From Streptomyces smyrnaeus (lineage in GTDB: Bacteria > Actinomycetota > Actinomycetes > Streptomycetales > Streptomycetaceae): a DNA stretch of 64,000 nt. The first letter of the stretch is position 1. Every line of letters starts with the position of its first letter. Positions 1 through 8,571 of the stretch are shown here, one piece after another. The stretch spans positions 1 to 64,000 of the forward strand of contig NZ_JAFFZM010000030.1 of the NCBI RefSeq assembly GCF_017676345.1, read 5' to 3'. Both the position numbers and the translations under genes were made by a program. The notes under the pieces were generated by a model, which saw only the letters and a list, made by a program, of their open reading frames with translations, did not search any database and was not told the DNA's origin.

Positions 1-1267
1 TGTAATCCTTCAAGAGTTTGCGGAACTCGGCGCCAGTCTTGGCGGCAGCCTCCTTCGGCGACTTGCCCCCGGCAAGGACCCCGTCGACGCCGACCCGAAC
101 AGGCTCGAAGAGCGAGTTGCCCTCGGCGATCCAGGGCCGCTGCACGGCCTTCTCCACGGCGGGCCGGAAGAACTTCACCATCTCGTTGCGCCGCACGGCA
201 TCCCTCTCGTACACGGACTTCCGCGTGGGCAGGAGCGACAGCTCCTTCGTCGTGCGGGCCTGCACCTCGGCGCTGCTCATGTACTTGGCGAACTCCTGCG
301 CCGCGCGCATGTTCTTGCTGCCGGCGTACACGGACAGGTTCCAGCCGCCCTGCGGCGACCCCTGCGCCTTGCTGCCGGCCGGTACGGGGGCCACGCCCAG
401 ATTGTCGGCGTCGGCGCCCTTGAACTCCTTGCCCTCGCGGGCGAGTGCGATGTCCCAGGGGCCGTCGATGATCATGGCGACCTTGCCTTCCTGGAATGCC
501 TTGATGCCGTTCTCCTGGCCGTCGCTGGAGTCGGTGACGGCCGCCTTGGAGTCGACGAGGTCCTTCATGGTGGCCAGCGCCCGCACACCCGGCTTGTCGT
601 CGACGGTGACCTTCTTGCGCTCGGCGTCGATCAGGTCGCCGCCCTCGCCGTAGAGGTAGGGCAGGAACCAGTAGGGGTCGTCGCCGCGCAGGTACAGCGC
701 GGTGGCGCCGGTCTTGTCCTTGATCTTCTTGGCGTTCTTCTTCAGCTCTGCGAACGACGAGGGGACTTCCACTCCGGCCTTCTTCAGCAGCCGCTTGTTG
801 TAGAAGAGGCCGAGGGTGTCGGTGACCTGTGGAACCGCGTAGGTCTTGCCCTTGAAGCGGGTGGAGCCGGCTGCCGTCTTGAGGTAGTCGGACTCGTTGT
901 CGAGCGCCGGGGTGCCGTCCAGCGGGGCGAGGTAGCCGAGGTTGGCGAAGTCGGCTACCCAGGCGACCTCGGTGCGCATCACATCGGGTGCTCCGGAGTT
1001 GCCGCCGGCCGCGTTCTTGAACTTCTGGTTGGCGTCTCCGAAGTTGACGTGCACGTACTTGACGTCCACCTTGGGGTGTTTCTTCTCGAAGTCTTCGGCG
1101 ATCTTCTTGTAGGTGTCCTTCTCGCCGTCGTTCGAGGTGTCCCAGTAGGTGACAGTGCCTTCGATCTTGCCGTTGCCGTTGCCGGCACCGTCCGAATCGC
1201 CGCCGCAAGCTGTTGCTGCAAGTGCCAGCCCCGCTACCAGCGCGGTGGCGCCTATGCCACGCCGCAT
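1..1267 (-). CDS. malE: Maltose/maltodextrin ABC transporter substrate-binding lipoprotein (3' end outside window)
   Basis: CUT1-family periplasmic-type sugar-binding protein, here anchored outside the membrane as a lipoprotein. The ATG at 1267 opens a short positive N-region, a hydrophobic stretch and a lipobox ending at Cys21 (A-T-A-C-G-G). The mature part then runs as a typical SBP_bac_1 fold (TYWDTS, 'PQVTDTLGLFYNKRLL', 'GPWDIAL'). The reading frame is still open at base 1, so about the last few residues and the downstream malF/malG are outside the window. It is divergent from a GH13 glucosidase and malR, the usual Streptomyces mal arrangement, and a MalR-type operator lies 108-128 bases upstream of the start. 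Assignment to maltose rather than another alpha-glucoside rests on this context. Confidence 0.88.
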   Translation of the reverse strand, partial: MRRGIGATALVAGLALAATACGGDSDGAGNGNGKIEGTVTYWDTSNDGEKDTYKKIAEDFEKKHPKVDVKYVHVNFGDANQKFKNAAGGNSGAPDVMRTEVAWVADFANLGYLAPLDGTPALDNESDYLKTAAGSTRFKGKTYAVPQVTDTLGLFYNKRLLKKAGVEVPSSFAELKKNAKKIKDKTGATALYLRGDDPYWFLPYLYGEGGDLIDAERKKVTVDDKPGVRALATMKDLVDSKAAVTDSSDGQENGIKAFQEGKVAMIIDGPWDIALAREGKEFKGADADNLGVAPVPAGSKAQGSPQGGWNLSVYAGSKNMRAAQEFAKYMSSAEVQARTTKELSLLPTRKSVYERDAVRRNEMVKFFRPAVEKAVQRPWIAEGNSLFEPVRVGVDGVLAGGKSPKEAAAKTGAEFRKLLKDY

Positions 1268-1374
1268 GTCCGATCCCTCCGCAAGGTGAAAGGGCGCACG
1301 CATCGACATCTGCTGGCCTGTGGCGGCGCCCGGCTGCGGAGGAACGTAACAGCGGTGACATCCAGAGGAAAGAC

Positions 1375-1395
1375 CTTGCCGCAAATTTCTGCAAG
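1375..1395. promoter_or_regulatory. Putative MalR operator in the malE-glucosidase intergenic region
   Basis: Inverted repeat CTTGCCG-N7-CTGCAAG. The CTTGCAG half-site is the element reported for MalR at the Streptomyces malR-malE region (established knowledge). The left half has one mismatch (CTTGCCG). It lies between the divergent malE (start 1267) and the GH13 gene (start 1513), so one site could control both. Confidence 0.6.
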
Positions 1396-1512
1396 GATGC
1401 GAGGCGCCCCGCTCCCCCACGTAACTCCTGGGCCGTGTCCGCGTTGTCACCCTTGACACTGGCTTGCCACCCTTCGCGACCCGTACCGGGTCCCGCCCGA
1501 TGGGGAAGACTT

Positions 1513-3228
1513 GTGACCCAGCACGCCACCACCCAGCACGCCACCACCCGGCAAACCGTCGGCTCCGCCCCGGAGGTCGGCTCCGACCCGGCGGTCGACT
1601 GCGATCCCGCGCCCGCGTCCAGCCCCCCGCAGTCCTCCTTGGGCTGGTGGCGGGACGCCGTCATCTACCAGATCTACGTCCGCTCCTTCGCCGACAGCGA
1701 CGGGGACGGCGTGGGTGATCTGCCGGGCGTGCGGCAGCGGTTGCCCTATCTGGCCGAGCTCGGCGTCGACGCCGTATGGCTGACGCCGTTCTACTCCTCC
1801 CCACAGGCCGACGGCGGCTATGACGTGGCCGACTACCGGGCGGTCGACCCCCGCTTCGGCGAGCTGTCGGATGCCCGTGCGCTGGTGGACGAGGCGCATG
1901 CGCTCGGGCTCCGCGTCATCCTCGACATCGTTCCCAACCACACCTCCGACCAGCACCCCTGGTTCCGGCGCGCGCTGGCCGGCGACCCCGAGGCACGGGA
2001 GCGCTACTACTTCCGCGACGGCCGGGGCGAGCGCGGCCAACTGCCGCCCAACGACTGGGAGTCCGTCTTCGGCGGCCCGGCCTGGAGCCGGGTGCCCGGC
2101 TCCGCAGGGCAGTGGTACCTGCACCTGTTCGCGCCCCAGCAGCCGGATTTGAACTGGCGGCATCCGCGCGTCCACGAGGAGTTCGACTCGGTGCTGCGGT
2201 TCTGGCTGGACCTGGGGGTGGACGGCTTCCGTATCGATGTGGCGCACGGCATGGTCAAGGCCGAGGGGCTGCCCGACATCGGCTCGCGTGAACAGGCACG
2301 CATGGTCGGTGCGCAGCAGCTGCCGTTCTTCGACCAGGACGGTGTGCACGAGATCCACCGCTCCTGGCGCCGGCTGCTGGAGTCCTACGGCCCCGACCGG
2401 ATCGGTGTCGCCGAGGCGTGGGCGCCGACCGCCGAGCGGCTGGCGCTGTATGTGCGCCCCGACGAGCTGCACCAGGCGTTCAACTTCCACTTCCTGCAGG
2501 CCGGATGGGACGTCGGTGAGCTGCGGAGGGTGATCGAGGAGTCGATGGCGGCCACCACCGGTGTCGGCGCCCCGACCACCTGGGTGCTCTCCAACCACGA
2601 CGTCGTACGCCACCGCACCCGGCTCGGCTCGCTGGCCCGGGCCCGCGCCGCCGCGCTGCTGATGCTCGCGCTGCCCGGCTCCGTCTACCTCTACCAGGGG
2701 GAGGAGCTGGGCCTGCCGGAGGTGACCGAACTGCCCGACGAGGCGCGCCAGGACCCGGCCTTCTTCCGTGTCGTGCCCGGCACGTCGGCCGAGGGCCAGG
2801 AGGGGCTGCGGGACGGCTGCCGGGTTCCGCTGCCCTGGGAGCCGGACGGGCCCTCCTACGGTTTCGGCCCGGCCGGAAGCTGGTTGCCGCAGCCGTCGGA
2901 CTGGCGCGGGCTGTCCGTGCGGGCCCAGACGGGCGATCCGCTCTCCACCCTGGAGCTGTACCGCACCGCGCTGCGGCTGCGCCGGCTGCTGCCGGGGCTC
3001 GGCGACAGCGCGATGGAGTGGCTGGAGGCGCCCGACGGGGTGCTCGCGCTCTCCCGCCCCGGTCTGGTCTGCCTGCTCAACACCGGGGAGGAGGCGGTGT
3101 TCCTGGATCCGCCCGGCGAGCTGCTGCTCTCCTCGGTGCCGGAGGAGTCCCGGGACTCGATGGAGGACGGGGCGCCTGCCGGAAAGCTTCGTATCCCGGC
3201 GAATTCCTGCACCTGGTGGGCAGCGTGA
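1513..3228 (+). CDS. aglA: GH13 alpha-glucosidase (alpha-amylase family)
   Basis: Cytoplasmic glycoside hydrolase of family 13, expected to release glucose from maltose/maltodextrin imported by the mal ABC system. The 571-residue product has the family's ordered motifs: 'DAVIYQIYVRSFADSDGDG' at about 60, 'DIVPNHTS', nucleophile Asp242 in DGFRID, acid/base Glu301 in VAEAW, and Asp363 in SNHD. No signal peptide is seen. The GTG at 1513 was chosen because GGGAAG precedes it and upstream sequence is intergenic in character. A 40-50-residue N-terminal extension begins with QHATT repeats, produced by a perfect 15-bp tandem duplication at 1516-1545. It is followed by malR after 25 bases. The exact substrate (maltose, isomaltose or trehalose) cannot be told from sequence alone; the symbol follows the mal-locus homologue. 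Confidence 0.88.
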   Translation: MTQHATTQHATTRQTVGSAPEVGSDPAVDCDPAPASSPPQSSLGWWRDAVIYQIYVRSFADSDGDGVGDLPGVRQRLPYLAELGVDAVWLTPFYSSPQADGGYDVADYRAVDPRFGELSDARALVDEAHALGLRVILDIVPNHTSDQHPWFRRALAGDPEARERYYFRDGRGERGQLPPNDWESVFGGPAWSRVPGSAGQWYLHLFAPQQPDLNWRHPRVHEEFDSVLRFWLDLGVDGFRIDVAHGMVKAEGLPDIGSREQARMVGAQQLPFFDQDGVHEIHRSWRRLLESYGPDRIGVAEAWAPTAERLALYVRPDELHQAFNFHFLQAGWDVGELRRVIEESMAATTGVGAPTTWVLSNHDVVRHRTRLGSLARARAAALLMLALPGSVYLYQGEELGLPEVTELPDEARQDPAFFRVVPGTSAEGQEGLRDGCRVPLPWEPDGPSYGFGPAGSWLPQPSDWRGLSVRAQTGDPLSTLELYRTALRLRRLLPGLGDSAMEWLEAPDGVLALSRPGLVCLLNTGEEAVFLDPPGELLLSSVPEESRDSMEDGAPAGKLRIPANSCTWWAA

Positions 3229-3239
3229 TGCCGGGCCGG

Positions 3240-3245
3240 TAAGGT
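3240..3245 (+). promoter_or_regulatory. Possible -10 hexamer of malR (leaderless arrangement)
   Basis: TAAGGT lies 8 bases before the GTG start of malR and no Shine-Dalgarno-like sequence follows it. In Streptomyces this TANNNT spacing usually gives a transcript starting at or next to the start codon. No convincing -35 is visible. Confidence 0.3.
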
Positions 3246-3253
3246 CCAGTCCT

Positions 3254-4267
3254 GTGACCGCGCGGCTGGCTGACATCGCAGCACAAGCGGGGGTCAGCGA
3301 AGCCACCGTCAGCCGGGTGCTCAACGGCAAGGCGGGAGTGGCGGCGACCACCCGCGAATCAGTGCTGGCCGCCCTCGACGTGCTCGGGTACGAGCGACCC
3401 GTCAAGCTGCGGCGCCGCAGCGAGGGCCTCGTTGGGCTGATCATCCCCGAGTTGGAGAATCCGATATTCCCGGCCTTCGCGCAGGTCATCGCGCAGGGCC
3501 TCACCCGGCAGGGCTACACCCCGGTCCTCGCCACCCAGACCCCCGGCGGCTCCACCGAGGACGAGCTGACGGAGATGCTGGTGGAGCGCGGCGTCGCCGG
3601 GATCATCTTCGTCTCGGGGCTGCACGCCGATACGACCGCCGACGTCGGGCGGTACGAACGCCTGCACGGCCAGGGGGTTCCCTTCGTCCTCGTCAACGGC
3701 TTCTCCGAGGGGGTGCGGGCGCCGTTCGTCTCCCCCGACGACCGTGCCGCCATGCGGCTGGCCGTCACCCATCTGGTCTCGCTCGGCCACGAGCGGATCG
3801 GGCTGGCCCTCGGGCCCGAGCGCTTCGTGCCGGTCCAGCGCAAGATCGAGGGCTTCACCGGGACCATGCGCGAGCACTTCCGCGGTGATCCCGCCGAGCT
3901 GATCCAGCACTCCCTCTACACCCTCGAAGGCGGCCAGGCGGCGGCGACCGCGCTGCTGGCGCGGGGCTGCACCGCCGTGGTGTGCGCCAGCGACATGATG
4001 GCGCTCGGCGCGATCCGCGCGGCCCGGCAACGCGGCCTCGCCGTGCCGGACGACATCTCCGTCATCGGTTTCGACGACTCCCCCCTCATCGCCTTCACCG
4101 ATCCGCCGCTGACCACCATCCGGCAGCCGGTCACCGCGATGGGGCAGGCGGCCGTACGGGCGCTGCTGGAGGAGATCGGCGGTACGCCGGCGCCGCACAG
4201 CGAGTTCGTCTTCCTCCCGGAGCTGGTGGTACGCGGATCCACCGCGTCCCGTAGGAGGGACCAGTAG
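3254..4267 (+). CDS. malR: LacI-family transcriptional repressor, MalR-like
   Basis: 337-residue LacI/GalR regulator. The N-terminal HTH (residues about 3-25, 'LADIAAQAGVSEATVSRVLN') is followed by a hinge and a type I periplasmic-binding-protein sensor domain (LVGLIIPELENPIFP, DMMALGAIRAARQ, SVIGFDDSP). Family members of this type repress mal uptake genes and are released by maltose or a derivative. It sits 25 bases after the GH13 gene and next to malE with its CTTGCAG-type operator, the arrangement known in Streptomyces coelicolor. The start is the GTG at 3254, the first start that leaves a complete HTH. Confidence 0.87.
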   Translation: MTARLADIAAQAGVSEATVSRVLNGKAGVAATTRESVLAALDVLGYERPVKLRRRSEGLVGLIIPELENPIFPAFAQVIAQGLTRQGYTPVLATQTPGGSTEDELTEMLVERGVAGIIFVSGLHADTTADVGRYERLHGQGVPFVLVNGFSEGVRAPFVSPDDRAAMRLAVTHLVSLGHERIGLALGPERFVPVQRKIEGFTGTMREHFRGDPAELIQHSLYTLEGGQAAATALLARGCTAVVCASDMMALGAIRAARQRGLAVPDDISVIGFDDSPLIAFTDPPLTTIRQPVTAMGQAAVRALLEEIGGTPAPHSEFVFLPELVVRGSTASRRRDQ

Positions 4268-4369
4268 GAGGAGCCCGTAGGAGAAGTAGTTCTCCGGGCT
4301 CCACCGAGGGTACGACGCCGGGTGTCCAAGACCCGACCGCAGGATGATCGGCCCGTGGCCCCCATCTGG

Positions 4370-4375
4370 CAGACT
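4370..4375 (+). promoter_or_regulatory. Possible -10 hexamer for the PAP2 gene
   Basis: CAGACT ends 8 bases before the ATG at 4384, and there is no purine-rich ribosome binding site between it and the start. This is the arrangement of a leaderless Streptomyces promoter, but the first base does not match the TANNNT consensus. Confidence 0.25.
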
Positions 4376-4383
4376 GTCGCTCT

Positions 4384-5322
4384 ATGGGGGTACCGACGAC
4401 GAGGACCGAAGACGACAGCCGGCAGGACACCGCCGAAGACCCTGCGGGCCACGCCACCGCCGACGCCGAAGACGTCGCGGAGCGTGTCACCGCCGAGGGC
4501 GGCGAAGGCGCCGCGGGGCATACCGCCACGGGCGGCGAGCCGCCGAAGGCGGCAGCCGACGCGAGGCGCGGCGTCCTGGCCCGGTGGCGCTCCCCCCGGC
4601 ACCCCCGGCTGTGGTTCGAGATCGTCCTGATCGCGGTCAGTTACTGGACGTACTCCCTGATCCGCAACGCCGTTCCGGAGCAGCGCGCCGAGGCGCTGCG
4701 CAACGCCGACTGGATCTGGCGCGCCGAGCACACGCTCGGTATCGCCGTCGAGCACTCCATCAACCATGCCGTCGGCGGTGTGACGTGGTTGATCGTCTCG
4801 ATGAACTACTACTACGCCACGCTGCACTTCGTCGTGACGATCGGGGTGCTGGTGTGGCTCTACCGCACGCATCCGGGGCGGTACGCCGCCACCCGGCTGG
4901 TGCTCTTCGCCACGACGGGTACGGCGCTGCTGGGCTACTACCTCTTCCCGCTCGCGCCGCCTCGGCTGATGGACGGCGGGAACTTCATCGACACCGTGCA
5001 GGTGCATCAGACCTGGGGGTCGATGGCGTCCGGGAACCTCGCCCAGATGTCCAACCAGTACGCGGCCATGCCCTCGATGCACATAGGGTGGTCCGTGTGG
5101 TGCGGGATCACCATCGCGATGCTGGCCCGCCCGGTGTGGGTGAAGGTGCTGGGGGTGCTGTACCCGGTCACGACACTGACCGTCATCGTGAGCACCGCCA
5201 ACCATTTCTGGCTGGACGCCGTGGGCGGGCTGCTCTGCCTCGGTCTGGGCTTCGCCCTGTCCTACGCCTGGTACGGCCGCGTCTCCTACCGTCTCCCCCG
5301 GTTGGCCACCGCCCCGGCGTGA
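4384..5322 (+). CDS. PAP2-family integral membrane phosphatase (IPC synthase-like)
   Basis: 312-residue membrane protein. The first 75 residues are a hydrophilic, acidic low-complexity tail; about six hydrophobic segments follow. The type 2 phosphatidic acid phosphatase/chloroperoxidase signature is present near the C terminus as PSMHIGW and 'NHFWLDAVGG', which give the catalytic His residues and Asp. The sequence most resembles the actinobacterial PAP2_3 (inositol phosphorylceramide synthase-like) group, so a lipid-phosphate or phospholipid headgroup reaction at the membrane is expected. The substrate is unknown. It is convergent with glnE, with a strong hairpin in the 41-base gap. Confidence 0.78.
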   Translation: MGVPTTRTEDDSRQDTAEDPAGHATADAEDVAERVTAEGGEGAAGHTATGGEPPKAAADARRGVLARWRSPRHPRLWFEIVLIAVSYWTYSLIRNAVPEQRAEALRNADWIWRAEHTLGIAVEHSINHAVGGVTWLIVSMNYYYATLHFVVTIGVLVWLYRTHPGRYAATRLVLFATTGTALLGYYLFPLAPPRLMDGGNFIDTVQVHQTWGSMASGNLAQMSNQYAAMPSMHIGWSVWCGITIAMLARPVWVKVLGVLYPVTTLTVIVSTANHFWLDAVGGLLCLGLGFALSYAWYGRVSYRLPRLATAPA

Positions 5323-5340
5323 GCGCCAGGGCGTGAGGGG

Positions 5341-5361
5341 CCGCCCTCCCGGGGAGGGCGG
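5341..5361. terminator. Bidirectional terminator hairpin between the PAP2 gene and glnE
   Basis: Perfect 9-bp stem CCGCCCTCC / GGAGGGCGG with a CGG loop, between two convergent genes. There is no T-tract, which is common for Streptomyces terminators. Confidence 0.65.
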
Positions 5362-5363
5362 GC

Positions 5364-8300
5364 TCACTCGGCGTCGTAGAAGAGGCGGTCCACCACGGCG
5401 CGGGCCCGCCGGGTCACCCGGCGGTAGTCGTCGAGCATCTCACCGACGTGCCCCGGCTCGTACCCCAGATACCGGCCGACCGCTGCGAGCTCCCTCGATT
5501 CGGAGGGGAAGGTGTCGCCGGGGCGCCCCCTCACGAGCATCGCGGCGTTGCGCACCCGGGAAGCCAGCACCCATGCCTCGTCGAGCACATCCGCGTCGTC
5601 CTCGCCGATCAGGCCGGCCTGCCGCGCGGCGACGAGCGCGGCCCTGGTCCGGGTGGTCCGCAAAGCGGGCAGTTCCGCGCCGTGCCGCAGCTGCATCAGC
5701 TGCACCGTCCACTCGACGTCGGTGAGTCCGCCGCGCCCCAGCTTGGCGTGGGTGGTCGGGTCCGCGCCGCGCGGGAGGCGTTCGCTCTCCATCCGGGCCT
5801 TGAGGCGGCGGATCTCGCGTTCGGCGTCGTCGGACAGGCCTCCGGTCGGGTACCGCAGCGGATCGATGAGTTCGATGAACCGCTCCCCCAGGCCCGCGTC
5901 CCCCGCGACGAACTCGGCGCGCAGCAGTGCCTGGCTCTCCCAGACCACCGACCAGCGCTCGTAGTAGGCGGCGTAGGAGGCCAGCGAGCGGGCGAGGGCG
6001 CCGGATTTGCCCTCGGGGCGCAGGTCGGCGTCGATGAGCAGCGGTGGGTCGGAGGTGGGGAGCTGGAGGAGTCGCCGCATCTCGGTGGCGACCGCGAACG
6101 CCGCCTTGCCGGCCTCGTGTTCGCTGACCCCTTCCCGCGGCTCGTGCACGAACAGCACGTCCGCGTCGGAGCCGTAGCCCATCTCGTGGCCGCCGAAGCG
6201 GCCGACGCCGATGACCGCGAACCGGGTGGGCAATTCGTCGCCCCACTGCTGGCGGACGGCGGCGCGCAGGGCTCCGGCGAGGGTGGCGGCGTTGATGTCG
6301 GTGAGCGCGTCGCCGACCCGGTCGAGGGCTTCGCCTGGTTCTTGCTGGGCGATGTCCTCGGTGCCGTACGCGCCGATCAGGTCGCCGGCGGCGGTGCGGA
6401 ACAGCTCCCGGCGGCGCACCCCGCGCGCTGCGGCGACGGCCGCCTCGGCGCCCTCGGCGCGGCCGACGGCGGCCAGGGTCTCCTGGGTGAGCGCGGTCCG
6501 TGAGCGGGGGCGCAGCCCGTGCTCGTCGCCGAGGAGGGCGACGGCCTCGGGGGCGCGCAGCAGCAGATCGGGGGCGAACCGGCCGGCCGACAGGACGCGG
6601 GCGAGGTTCTCGGCCGCGGCGCCCTCGTCCCGCAGCAGTCGCAGGTACCAGGGCGACTTGCCCAGCGCGTCGGAGACCTTGCGGAAGCCGAGGAGTCCCG
6701 CGTCCGGGTCGGCGGAGTCGGCGAACCAGCCCAGCAGTACCGGCAGCAGGGTGCGCTGGATGGCGGCCTTGCGGGTGACGCCGGAGGCCAGCGCCTCCAG
6801 GTGGCGCAGCGCGGAGGCGGGGTCGGCGTAGCCGAGCGCTTCCAGGCGCTGCCGGGCGGCCCTCGGCGAGAGGCGTTCGTGTCCGGCCTCCAGCTGGGCC
6901 ACGGCGTCCAGCAGCGGCCGGTAGAACAGCTTCTCGTGCAGTCGCCGTACGGCCGAGGCGTGCCGCCGCCATGCCTTGTGCAGTTCGGTGACGGGCTCGC
7001 TGCGGTAGCCGAGCGAGCGGCCGAGGCGACGCTGGTCGGCCTCGGCCTCCGGCATCAGATGGGTGCGGCGCAGCTGGTGCAGCTGGATGCGGTGCTCCAT
7101 GGTGCGCAGGAAGCGGTAGGCGGCGTCCAGGGCCGCCGCGTCCTGCCGGCCCACGTAGCCGCCCGCGGCCAGCGCGTCGAGCGCTTCGAGCGTGGTGGGG
7201 CTGCGCAGCGAGGTGTCGCTGCGGCCGTGCACGAGCTGGAGCAGCTGTACGGCGAACTCGACGTCCCGCAGCCCGCCGGGGCCCAGCTTCAGCTCGCGGT
7301 CCAGCTGGGCCGCGGGGATGCTGGCGACCACGCGGCGGCGCATCTGCTGGACGTCGGTGACGAAGTTGTCCCGCTCGGCCGCCTGCCACACCAGCGGCGT
7401 CACGGCGTCCACGTACTCGTAGCCCAGCTGTGCGTCGCCCGCCATCGGGCGGGCCTTGAGCAGCGCCTGGAACTCCCATGTCTTGGCCCAGCGCTGGTAG
7501 TAGGCCAGATGGCTGCTGAGGGTGCGTACCAGCGGCCCGTTGCGGCCTTCGGGGCGCAGATTGGCGTCGACGGGCCAGATGGTGCCCTCGGCGGTGGTGT
7601 CGGAGCAGATCCGCATCATGCGGGCGGCGATCCGGGTGGCCGCCTTCAGGGCCTGTTCGGACTCGTCGCCGCTCTCGGCTCCGGAGCTGCCCGCGGCCGG
7701 TTCGGCGACGAAGATGACGTCCACGTCGGAGACGTAGTTGAGCTCGTGGCCGCCCGCCTTGCCCATGGCGACGACGGCCAGCCGGCAGGCGGCGGCGTCC
7801 TCGGGCGCCTCGGTCTCGGCGATCGTCAGCGCCCGGCGCAGGGTGGCGGTCGCCAGGTCGGCGAGTTCGGCGGCGGTCTGCGCGACATCGCTGGTGCCGC
7901 ACACGTCGCGGGCCGCGATGGACAGCAGCGCCCTGCGGTAGGCGACCCGCAGCGCGTCGGGCCCGTCGACGTCCTGCAGCGCCGCCTCGAACTCGGCCAC
8001 CCCGGGGTGGAGGTCGGCCGACTCGTAGGTGACCAGCGCCTCCCAGTCGTGCGGGTGGCCGGCCAGGTGGTCGGCCAGCGCGTCGGAGGCGCCGAGCACG
8101 CCGAGCAGCCGGTCGCGCAGCGGCTTGGCGCCCAGGAGGGTGTCGAGGAGGGGCTGGGCGTCCTTGTCGAGGGCCTCCAGCGCCTCGATGAGCCGGACGA
8201 GGCCGAAGAGGGCGAGGTCCGGGTCGGCGGTGGCGCCGAGCGCGTCGAGGAAGAGGGCGTCGTCGCGGACGGGCGCGAGTGAGGGGCTGTCGAGGAGCCG

Positions 8301-8378
8301 TGCGGCGGCTTCCGGGTCCGTGAAACCGTGCCGCAACAGTCGCCCGTACCGGGTGCCCCGCCGCCCTTCTGGTGCCAC
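5364..8378 (-). CDS. glnE: Bifunctional glutamine synthetase adenylyltransferase/adenylyl-removing enzyme
   Basis: Adds and removes AMP on the regulatory tyrosine of type I glutamine synthetase, tuning ammonium assimilation to nitrogen supply. The 1004-residue length equals the family norm. The two nucleotidyltransferase modules are both visible: N-terminal 'GKAGGHELNYVSDVDVIFV' and C-terminal 'GRFGGHEMGYGSDADVLFV', each with G-x(n)-D-x-D metal sites. The first is normally the adenylyl-removing half, the second the transferase. The start is the GTG at 8378 with GAGGAG five bases upstream; longer in-frame extensions lack a ribosome site. It lies downstream of glnA2 on the same strand with a hairpin between, as in mycobacteria and streptomycetes. 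Confidence 0.95.
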   Translation of the reverse strand: MAPEGRRGTRYGRLLRHGFTDPEAAARLLDSPSLAPVRDDALFLDALGATADPDLALFGLVRLIEALEALDKDAQPLLDTLLGAKPLRDRLLGVLGASDALADHLAGHPHDWEALVTYESADLHPGVAEFEAALQDVDGPDALRVAYRRALLSIAARDVCGTSDVAQTAAELADLATATLRRALTIAETEAPEDAAACRLAVVAMGKAGGHELNYVSDVDVIFVAEPAAGSSGAESGDESEQALKAATRIAARMMRICSDTTAEGTIWPVDANLRPEGRNGPLVRTLSSHLAYYQRWAKTWEFQALLKARPMAGDAQLGYEYVDAVTPLVWQAAERDNFVTDVQQMRRRVVASIPAAQLDRELKLGPGGLRDVEFAVQLLQLVHGRSDTSLRSPTTLEALDALAAGGYVGRQDAAALDAAYRFLRTMEHRIQLHQLRRTHLMPEAEADQRRLGRSLGYRSEPVTELHKAWRRHASAVRRLHEKLFYRPLLDAVAQLEAGHERLSPRAARQRLEALGYADPASALRHLEALASGVTRKAAIQRTLLPVLLGWFADSADPDAGLLGFRKVSDALGKSPWYLRLLRDEGAAAENLARVLSAGRFAPDLLLRAPEAVALLGDEHGLRPRSRTALTQETLAAVGRAEGAEAAVAAARGVRRRELFRTAAGDLIGAYGTEDIAQQEPGEALDRVGDALTDINAATLAGALRAAVRQQWGDELPTRFAVIGVGRFGGHEMGYGSDADVLFVHEPREGVSEHEAGKAAFAVATEMRRLLQLPTSDPPLLIDADLRPEGKSGALARSLASYAAYYERWSVVWESQALLRAEFVAGDAGLGERFIELIDPLRYPTGGLSDDAEREIRRLKARMESERLPRGADPTTHAKLGRGGLTDVEWTVQLMQLRHGAELPALRTTRTRAALVAARQAGLIGEDDADVLDEAWVLASRVRNAAMLVRGRPGDTFPSESRELAAVGRYLGYEPGHVGEMLDDYRRVTRRARAVVDRLFYDAE

Positions 8379-8475
8379 GCTCACTCCTCTTGTTCCATAT
8401 CCCGGCCCGCCCCATCCCCCGGAGTCCGTCCGAGGGCCCGCCTTACCCGTTTTCCACGGGGGACACCGCCACGCC

Positions 8476-8504
8476 CCGGAGGGGGTACAACGTAGCCCCT
8501 CCGG
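8476..8504 (-). terminator. Hairpin between glnA2 and glnE
   Basis: Perfect 9-bp stem CCGGAGGGG / CCCCTCCGG; the 11-base loop itself contains TAC/GTA. It lies after the glnA2 stop and before the glnE start, so it probably ends or attenuates glnA2 transcription and reduces read-through into glnE. Confidence 0.55.
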
Positions 8505-8571
8505 TGTCCGGGCAGCGGGTGCCGGCGGCCGGAGCCTTCCCGGGGAAACGGTGACAGGGTGGGACAGGGGC

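Noticed and set aside
1447..3504. Long open frame on the minus strand opposite the GH13 gene
   Set aside because: Opposite-strand shadow of a strongly supported GH13 gene in GC-rich DNA; Pro/Gly/Arg-rich translation without domains.
6519..8282. 587-residue open frame opposite glnE
   Set aside because: Antisense shadow; Gly/Val/Gln-rich composition arises from complementary codons of glnE.
5440..8415. 991-residue open frame overlapping glnE
   Set aside because: Frame-shifted shadow of glnE, rich in Arg/Pro/Ala with no motif.
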